Position numbers and translations under genes: made by a program. A stretch of DNA of 10,452 nucleotides from QYQL01 sp041674265. Its GTDB lineage: Bacteria; Verrucomicrobiota; Verrucomicrobiia; Chthoniobacterales; Terrimicrobiaceae. Each line of letters begins with the position of its first letter. Position 1 is the stretch's first letter. The DNA lies in contig JBAYWC010000091.1 of the NCBI GenBank assembly GCA_041674265.1, forward strand, positions 1 through 10,452, read 5' to 3'. Below, piece after piece: positions 6,483 through 10,452 of the stretch. The notes beneath the pieces are model-generated. The model did no database searches. It had not been told where the DNA came from and saw only the letters and a list, made by a program, of their open reading frames with translations.

Positions 6483-7193
6483 TCACACCCCGCCGAATCT
6501 CCGGCTCCGGCTTCGGAAGTCTTCGAGCGCGACGAGAAAGTCGGCCTTGTCGAAATCCGGCCACAGCTTTTTTGTGACGTGGATCTCCGTGTAACTCAAT
6601 TGCCACAGCAAAAAATTGGAGATCCTCATTTCTCCGGACGTGCGGATGAGCAGGTCCGGATCGGGGGTTCCCTCCGTGTAGAGCCTGGCGGACATCAACT
6701 CGGACGTGACGTCATCGGGGGCCAACGTGCCGGCGGCGGCATCCCGGACAATCGATCTCACGGCATCGAGGATTTCCGCTCTCCCGCTGTAACTCAGGGC
6801 CAGGATCACATGCAGCCGGGAATTGTGGGCGGTTGCCCCGACCACTTCGTCCAGCTTTTTCCGGCAGGGAGGGGGCAGATCGCCCAGCCGCCCGATCGCC
6901 CGCAAACGGACCCCCTCGCGCAGCATTTCCTCTTTTTTTTCGTTGAGAAAGCGCTCGAGAAGAAGCATGAGCCCGTTGACCTCGATGGGCGGGCGTTTCC
7001 AGTTCTCGGAGGAAAAGGCGTAGAGCGTCAGGAATTCGACGCCTGTCTCCATGCAGGCCTCGACACATTGACGGATCGACTTTGAACCCTGCTCATGCCC
7101 GGCCAGGCGCGGCAGTCCCCGTTGTTGGGCCCAGCGACCGTTGCCGTCCATGATCACGGCCACATGTCGGGGGATTCTCTCCACGGGGATCAA
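6483..7193 (-). CDS. uppS: isoprenyl transferase (undecaprenyl diphosphate synthase)
   Basis: Cis-prenyltransferase that extends farnesyl diphosphate with isopentenyl diphosphate to the C55 lipid carrier for peptidoglycan and other envelope polymers. At 236 aa it has typical length. Signatures: the catalytic aspartate D16 in VIMDGNGRWA (13-22) with the P-loop residues, the LYAFSSENWKRP segment (57-68), and the isopentenyl-diphosphate-binding LLIRTSGEMRISNFLLWQ (181-198) with its conserved arginines and serine. The usual aromatic run after it (LSYTEIHVTKKLWPDF) is present. The chosen start is TTG 7193-7191, which overlaps the purA stop TGA (7192-7190) as TTGA, suggesting translational coupling. 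GTG 7184 is an alternative; neither has a Shine-Dalgarno. The C-terminus lacks the long tail of some homologues. Confidence 0.95.
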   Translation of the reverse strand: MIPVERIPRHVAVIMDGNGRWAQQRGLPRLAGHEQGSKSIRQCVEACMETGVEFLTLYAFSSENWKRPPIEVNGLMLLLERFLNEKKEEMLREGVRLRAIGRLGDLPPPCRKKLDEVVGATAHNSRLHVILALSYSGRAEILDAVRSIVRDAAAGTLAPDDVTSELMSARLYTEGTPDPDLLIRTSGEMRISNFLLWQLSYTEIHVTKKLWPDFDKADFLVALEDFRSRSRRFGGV

Positions 7194-8458
7194 AGCCGGA
7201 TGGTCTGCGCCCGCGCAGGTCCGATGCTGACAAGGGTGAGCTTCGCTCCCGTGAGTTCGGCCAGCTTGTTGACATACTCGCGGGCGCGTGGAGGAAGGTC
7301 GGAAAATTTGCGCGCTTTGTCCGTCGGCTTGTTCCAGCCTGGCAGATCGATACAGACCGGGGCGCAGCGGGCGAGGGCCGCGGGATCGGCCGGCGGATAA
7401 TCGAGCTTTTTCCCGTCCAGCTTGTAGGCAACGCAGACACGGATCGACGGAACCGCATCGAGGCCGTCGAGGTTGGTGATGGCGATTTGATCGATGCCAT
7501 TGATCATGGCCGCGTATCGCGTGGCCACGGCATCAAACCACCCGCACCTCCGCGGACGTCCGGTCGTGGCTCCAAACTCCCGCCCCATGGCATGCAGGGC
7601 ATCGGTAATTCCCTTGTCCTCCGTGGGGAACGGCCCCTCGCCCACTCGGGTCGTATAGGCCTTCATGACACCGAGAACGTGATCCACGCGCTGCGGGGGA
7701 ACTCCGCTCCCCGTGCAGGCCCCTCCCGCTGTCGTGTTCGAACTGGTCACATAAGGATACGTTCCGTGGTCGATGTCCAAAAATGTCCCCTGCGCCCCCT
7801 CGAAGAGCAGCTGTTTTCCGTTCTTCAAGGCCTTGTGCAGATAAACGACCGTGTTGGTGACAAACGGACGAAGCGCCTCGGCGGCGGCCAGGTAATCTTT
7901 GAGGACCACCTTGCCGTTCAGCGCCGGGACACCGAGGCTTTTCAGCACGATGTTGTTTTCTTTGATCCTTGCCGCAAGTTTTTTTGAAAAGACATCCGGA
8001 TCCACGAGATCACACATCCGGAGCCCGGTGCGGGCGATCTTGTCGCCGTAGGCGGGACCGATCCCGCGCTTGGTGGTTCCGATTTTTCCTTTGCCCTTGA
8101 GGGCCTCGCGCCGTCCGTCCAACGCCCGATGATACGGAAGCACCAGATGCGCGGCATCGCTGATGAGCAGATTCTTGCCGACCGCAACCCCTCTCTTGCG
8201 AAGCCCCTCGATCTCACCAACCAGCGAAACCGGGTCGATCACCACGCCGTTCCCGATCACACAGATCTTGGACTTCCGGAGAATGCCCGAGGGAATCAGA
8301 TGCAGGACATATTTCTCTCCGCCAATGACGATCGTGTGCCCGGCATTGTTCCCCCCTTGGCTGCGGACGACGATGTCGGCTTCATCGGTCAGAAAATCGA
8401 TGATTTTTCCTTTTCCTTCATCGCCCCACTGGGCGCCAGTTAAAATGGTGTTCGGCAT
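7190..8458 (-). CDS. purA: adenylosuccinate synthetase
   Basis: GTP-dependent condensation of IMP with aspartate to adenylosuccinate, the first step from IMP to AMP. From ATG 8458 it has 422 aa, the normal size. The N-terminus carries the signature GAQWGDEGKGKIIDFL (8-23) with the catalytic Asp and the P-loop-like GTP/phosphate site, then QGGNNAGHT with the catalytic His, GTTKRGIGPAY (IMP binding), FEGAQGTFLDIDHGTYPYVT, GEGPFPTE, and the aspartate-binding TTGRPRRCGWFD. The C-terminal GTP-contact region reads ITNLDGLD where many homologues have TKLDVLD. The frame remains open far upstream, but the residues there have no family resemblance. ATG 8500 would add 14 residues. No Shine-Dalgarno precedes either start. 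It is divergent from ribH and apparently coupled to uppS. Confidence 0.96.
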   Translation of the reverse strand: MPNTILTGAQWGDEGKGKIIDFLTDEADIVVRSQGGNNAGHTIVIGGEKYVLHLIPSGILRKSKICVIGNGVVIDPVSLVGEIEGLRKRGVAVGKNLLISDAAHLVLPYHRALDGRREALKGKGKIGTTKRGIGPAYGDKIARTGLRMCDLVDPDVFSKKLAARIKENNIVLKSLGVPALNGKVVLKDYLAAAEALRPFVTNTVVYLHKALKNGKQLLFEGAQGTFLDIDHGTYPYVTSSNTTAGGACTGSGVPPQRVDHVLGVMKAYTTRVGEGPFPTEDKGITDALHAMGREFGATTGRPRRCGWFDAVATRYAAMINGIDQIAITNLDGLDAVPSIRVCVAYKLDGKKLDYPPADPAALARCAPVCIDLPGWNKPTDKARKFSDLPPRAREYVNKLAELTGAKLTLVSIGPARAQTIRL

Positions 8459-8707
8459 ATCGGGATGGGCAAAAATGTGAGTCTCCGTCCGCAACTTCAT
8501 GCTGACAAGAGAAAATGCCGCGGCTTGTTCCGTCATGCGCCCGTTCCACCGAGATTGCGATTCCCCCCCCCTTGCGCCGGCTCCGCAACATCCCTCGCTT
8601 TTCATCCCCCTTCCCGGATGGACACCCTGAGCCCCGGTTTTCCGAAAAAGATTTTTGAGTCGAGAGGTTGTTGTTGCTAGAGCGGGGATTTTCGCGAACA
8701 TCCCTGC
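8459..8707. other. purA-ribH divergent intergenic region
   Basis: This 249-bp gap must hold promoters for both directions, but I found only weak matches: minus-strand TTGTCA at 8508-8503 with GAGACT 17 bases on for purA, and TTGAGT at 8655-8660 with TAGAGC for ribH. It contains a C9 tract (8563-8571), a 9-bp direct repeat AACATCCCT (8587-8595 and 8698-8706), and a short stem GGGAT/ATCCC (8685-8689 with 8700-8704) directly before the ribH ATG. No gene or riboswitch was recognised. Confidence 0.4.
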
Positions 8708-9181
8708 ATGTCGAAATCTGTTCCAATGCGTCCAAGGCTGGCCCCCAAGGCCACACTCTCCTTCGCGATCGTGGCCAGCCAATATAACGCGCAGTTCACC
8801 CAGCCGCTTGTGGACAATGCCTACCGGGAACTCAGTGCCCTCGAACCCGGCGCCACCGTCTCCCTGGTCTCCGCTCCGGGATCGTTCGAGATCCCCTTGA
8901 TGGTTCAATCCGTGGCCGAACTCGACCGCTACCAAGCGATCGTCGCTCTCGGCCTCATTATCCAGGGCGAGACCGATCATGCCGCCTTGATCGCGCAAAG
9001 TGTGACCACCTCCCTGCTCGGAATCTCGCTGGCACACAGGGTCCCTGTGATTCACGGCGTATTGCTCGTGGAAAACGAGGAGCAGGCCAGCGCCCGGTGC
9101 ATCGAACAGGAGTTCAACCGCGGGGTGGAAGCCGCCCGCGCCGCCGTGGCATCGGCCCGCGCGCTGCGCGATATCAAATAA
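8708..9181 (+). CDS. ribH: 6,7-dimethyl-8-ribityllumazine synthase
   Basis: Joins the ribityl-aminopyrimidinedione with 3,4-dihydroxybutanone 4-phosphate, the penultimate step of riboflavin synthesis; the family forms pentamers or 60-subunit capsids. The protein has 157 aa, typical size. Visible motifs: the substrate-stacking region FAIVASQYNAQFTQPLVDNA (19-38) with Tyr26 where many homologues have Phe or Trp; VSAPGSFEIP (54-63); ALGLIIQGETDHAALIAQ (80-97) with the catalytic His91; and VIHGVLLVENEEQA (114-127). The family's common FGVL reads HGVL here. The start is ATG 8708, with MRPRL seven residues later as an alternative; no Shine-Dalgarno is seen. It is the first gene of a ribH-nusB-ftsY run, and nusB begins 4 nt after its stop. 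Confidence 0.95.
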   Translation: MSKSVPMRPRLAPKATLSFAIVASQYNAQFTQPLVDNAYRELSALEPGATVSLVSAPGSFEIPLMVQSVAELDRYQAIVALGLIIQGETDHAALIAQSVTTSLLGISLAHRVPVIHGVLLVENEEQASARCIEQEFNRGVEAARAAVASARALRDIK

Positions 9182-9185
9182 CATC

Positions 9186-9596
9186 ATGGGAGTCCGACGA
9201 GATGCCCGCGAGGCCGCGGTTCAATACCTTTACCAGCGGGAGCTTCAGGCGGATGAAAGCGATGCCCTCCTCGGGGAATTTTACCGCCTTCGCGGCTTGA
9301 GCCCCAGCGCGAGAAAATTTTGCGAGACCCTTTTGACTGGCTGGATGGCGCACAGGGCACCGATCGATGCCGCCATCCGCGAACACACGCGCAATTACGA
9401 GTTTTCCCGCCTTTCCGCCGTGGACAGAAATATCCTCCGCATCGCCTGCCAGGAACTCCTCTTCTGCGAAGACATCCCCCCGGCGGTCGCCATCAACGAA
9501 GCCATCGAAATCGCAAAAAAATTCAGCACGCAGGAATCCGGAAAATTCGTGAACGGCATCCTCGATAACATCCGCAGAGCTCACAGGAACCCCTGA
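9186..9596 (+). CDS. nusB: transcription antitermination protein NusB
   Basis: RNA-binding factor that with NusE/S10 binds boxA of rRNA leader transcripts and prevents premature termination. The all-helical protein has 136 aa, normal length. The N-terminal arginine-rich RNA-binding helix (RRDAREAAVQYLYQRELQ, 4-21) and the strongly conserved second half (NYEFSRLSAVDRNILRIACQ, 70-89; IPPAVAINEAIEIAKKF, 97-113; GKFVNGILDNI, 119-129) are all present. The start ATG 9186 lies 4 nt past the ribH stop, and its own stop is 3 nt before ftsY, so the three genes look cotranscribed and coupled. ribH next to nusB is a very common bacterial arrangement. Confidence 0.96.
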   Translation: MGVRRDAREAAVQYLYQRELQADESDALLGEFYRLRGLSPSARKFCETLLTGWMAHRAPIDAAIREHTRNYEFSRLSAVDRNILRIACQELLFCEDIPPAVAINEAIEIAKKFSTQESGKFVNGILDNIRRAHRNP

Positions 9597-9599
9597 TTC

Positions 9600-10448
9600 A
9601 TGGCGCTCGGTTTTCTCAAGTCCTTCGTTGCAAAATTTACCGCCCGCCCGGTGGACTGGGACGAACTCGAAGAAGCCCTGATCCGGGCCGACCTCGGCGT
9701 TCCAATGACCTTGAAAATCCTGGGCTCGTTGCGGAGCCGGGGCGCTTCGGTAACCGGGGAGACCGCCGCCGAGGTGGCGCGGGAAGAAATCCTGGATGTG
9801 CTGCCGGCCACGCTTCCGCCGCTGCGTCCCCTCCCCTCGAAACCAAAAGCCATTCTGGTCGTCGGGGTCAATGGCACGGGCAAAACAACTTCCTCCGCGA
9901 AACTGGCCCATTGGCTCAAGTCCCACCGCCACTCCTGTGTTCTCGTCGCGGCCGACACATTCCGGGCCGCCGCGATCGGGCAGTTGGGCATCTGGGGGGA
10001 ACGCCTCGGCATCGATGTCATCAAAAGCCAGTATCAGGGCGATTCCGCAGCCCTTTGCTACGATGCCTGGATCAGCGCCCACAAGAAAAATATCGAATTC
10101 CTGATCTGCGACACCGCCGGGCGCCTCCATACAAAGAACAACCTCATGCAGGAGCTTTCCAAAGTCTCCAGGACACTCGCCAAACAGGACGCCGACGCCC
10201 CCCATGAAAAGTGGCTCGTTGTGGACGCGACCACCGGGTCGAACGCCCTCGTGCAAGCCAAGGAATTTCATCGCGCCATCGGCCTCACCGGACTGGTCGT
10301 GACGAAGCTCGATGGAAGTGGAAAAGGCGGCGTGGCCGTCGCCATCCAGCACGAACTCGGAATTCCCACCCGGTTCATCGGCACGGGCGAAACCCCCGGG
10401 GATTTCTCGCCCTTCCATCGCGAGGCTTTCGTCTCGAAAATTCTGTAA
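9600..10448 (+). CDS. ftsY: signal recognition particle receptor FtsY, short form
   Basis: GTPase at the membrane that receives SRP-ribosome complexes and hands nascent membrane proteins to SecYEG. It has 282 aa with only the N helical bundle and G domain: the N domain (about 1-80, with DWDELEEALIRADLGV), G1 GVNGTGKTTSSAKLA (89-103), DTFRAAAIGQL (119-129), DTAGR (171-175), TKLDGSGKGG (235-244) and the closing GTGETPGDFSPFHREAF (261-277). The acidic N-terminal A domain of E. coli-type FtsY is missing; membrane contact would rely on the N-terminal amphipathic stretch MALGFLKSFVAKF. Ffh is excluded because no M domain follows the G domain and the N domain reads like FtsY. The stop TAA is at 10446-10448, four bases before the window ends. 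Confidence 0.95.
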   Translation: MALGFLKSFVAKFTARPVDWDELEEALIRADLGVPMTLKILGSLRSRGASVTGETAAEVAREEILDVLPATLPPLRPLPSKPKAILVVGVNGTGKTTSSAKLAHWLKSHRHSCVLVAADTFRAAAIGQLGIWGERLGIDVIKSQYQGDSAALCYDAWISAHKKNIEFLICDTAGRLHTKNNLMQELSKVSRTLAKQDADAPHEKWLVVDATTGSNALVQAKEFHRAIGLTGLVVTKLDGSGKGGVAVAIQHELGIPTRFIGTGETPGDFSPFHREAFVSKIL

Positions 10449-10452
10449 AGAA

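Noticed and set aside
8459..9187. N-terminal extension of purA by 243 codons
   Set aside because: The frame stays open but lies antisense to ribH and shows no PurA-like sequence before MPNTILTGAQWGDEGKGK.
9174..10418. 414-codon minus-strand frame opposite nusB and ftsY
   Set aside because: Spans two conserved plus-strand genes antisense; no domain recognised.
1..10452. CRISPR array, tRNA or rRNA genes, phage or defence modules
   Set aside because: No regularly spaced repeats, no cloverleaf or rRNA signatures, and no nuclease, toxin-antitoxin or reverse-transcriptase motifs seen on either strand; tRNAs were judged by eye only.

Overview
The window reads as chromosomal DNA of a fairly GC-rich bacterium, most likely Verrucomicrobiota (Chthoniobacterales/Terrimicrobium-like at a guess). 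The reasons are a eukaryote-type GSII glutamine synthetase, the ribH-nusB-ftsY order, the style of the LysA and SppA proteins, and mostly Shine-Dalgarno-less starts. No rRNA, tRNA or CRISPR is visible. The taxonomic call is inference from family recognition, not from a search.

Layout. 51-582 (+): a decayed N-terminal half of an IS630-family transposase. 575-775 (-): a possible 66-aa small gene. 770-2080 (+): lysA, the last step of lysine synthesis. 2253-3275 (+): glnII, preceded by a near-consensus sigma-54 (-24/-12) promoter and closed by a strong hairpin terminator at 3292-3326. 3350-4378 (-): sppA, converging on glnII. 4544-6243 (-): a broken chimera in which the first ~130 codons of an NCS1 nucleobase/hydantoin permease run directly into an almost complete AGXT2-like class III aminotransferase, with three frameshifts, each at a short homopolymer run. 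6369-6464: a 96-bp segment bounded by perfect 9-bp inverted repeats. 6483-7193 (-): uppS; 7190-8458 (-): purA, the two overlapping at TTGA. 8708-10448 (+): ribH, nusB and ftsY, packed 3-4 nt apart and divergent from purA.

How the genes fit together. Most are housekeeping: amino acid, nitrogen, purine, riboflavin and undecaprenyl-phosphate synthesis, signal peptide turnover, transcription antitermination and membrane targeting. Two points stand out. The sigma-54 promoter implies nitrogen control of glnII. The permease-aminotransferase chimera looks like the scar of a deleted reductive pyrimidine (or hydantoin) degradation cluster, because NCS1 permeases and AGXT2-type beta-amino acid transaminases are the two ends of that pathway. 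The frameshifts fall only in the transposase relic and this chimera while eight neighbouring genes are intact, which favours real gene decay over general sequencing error. I did not find a convincing new defence or signalling system. No stretch over 300 bases is without a gene or gene relic.
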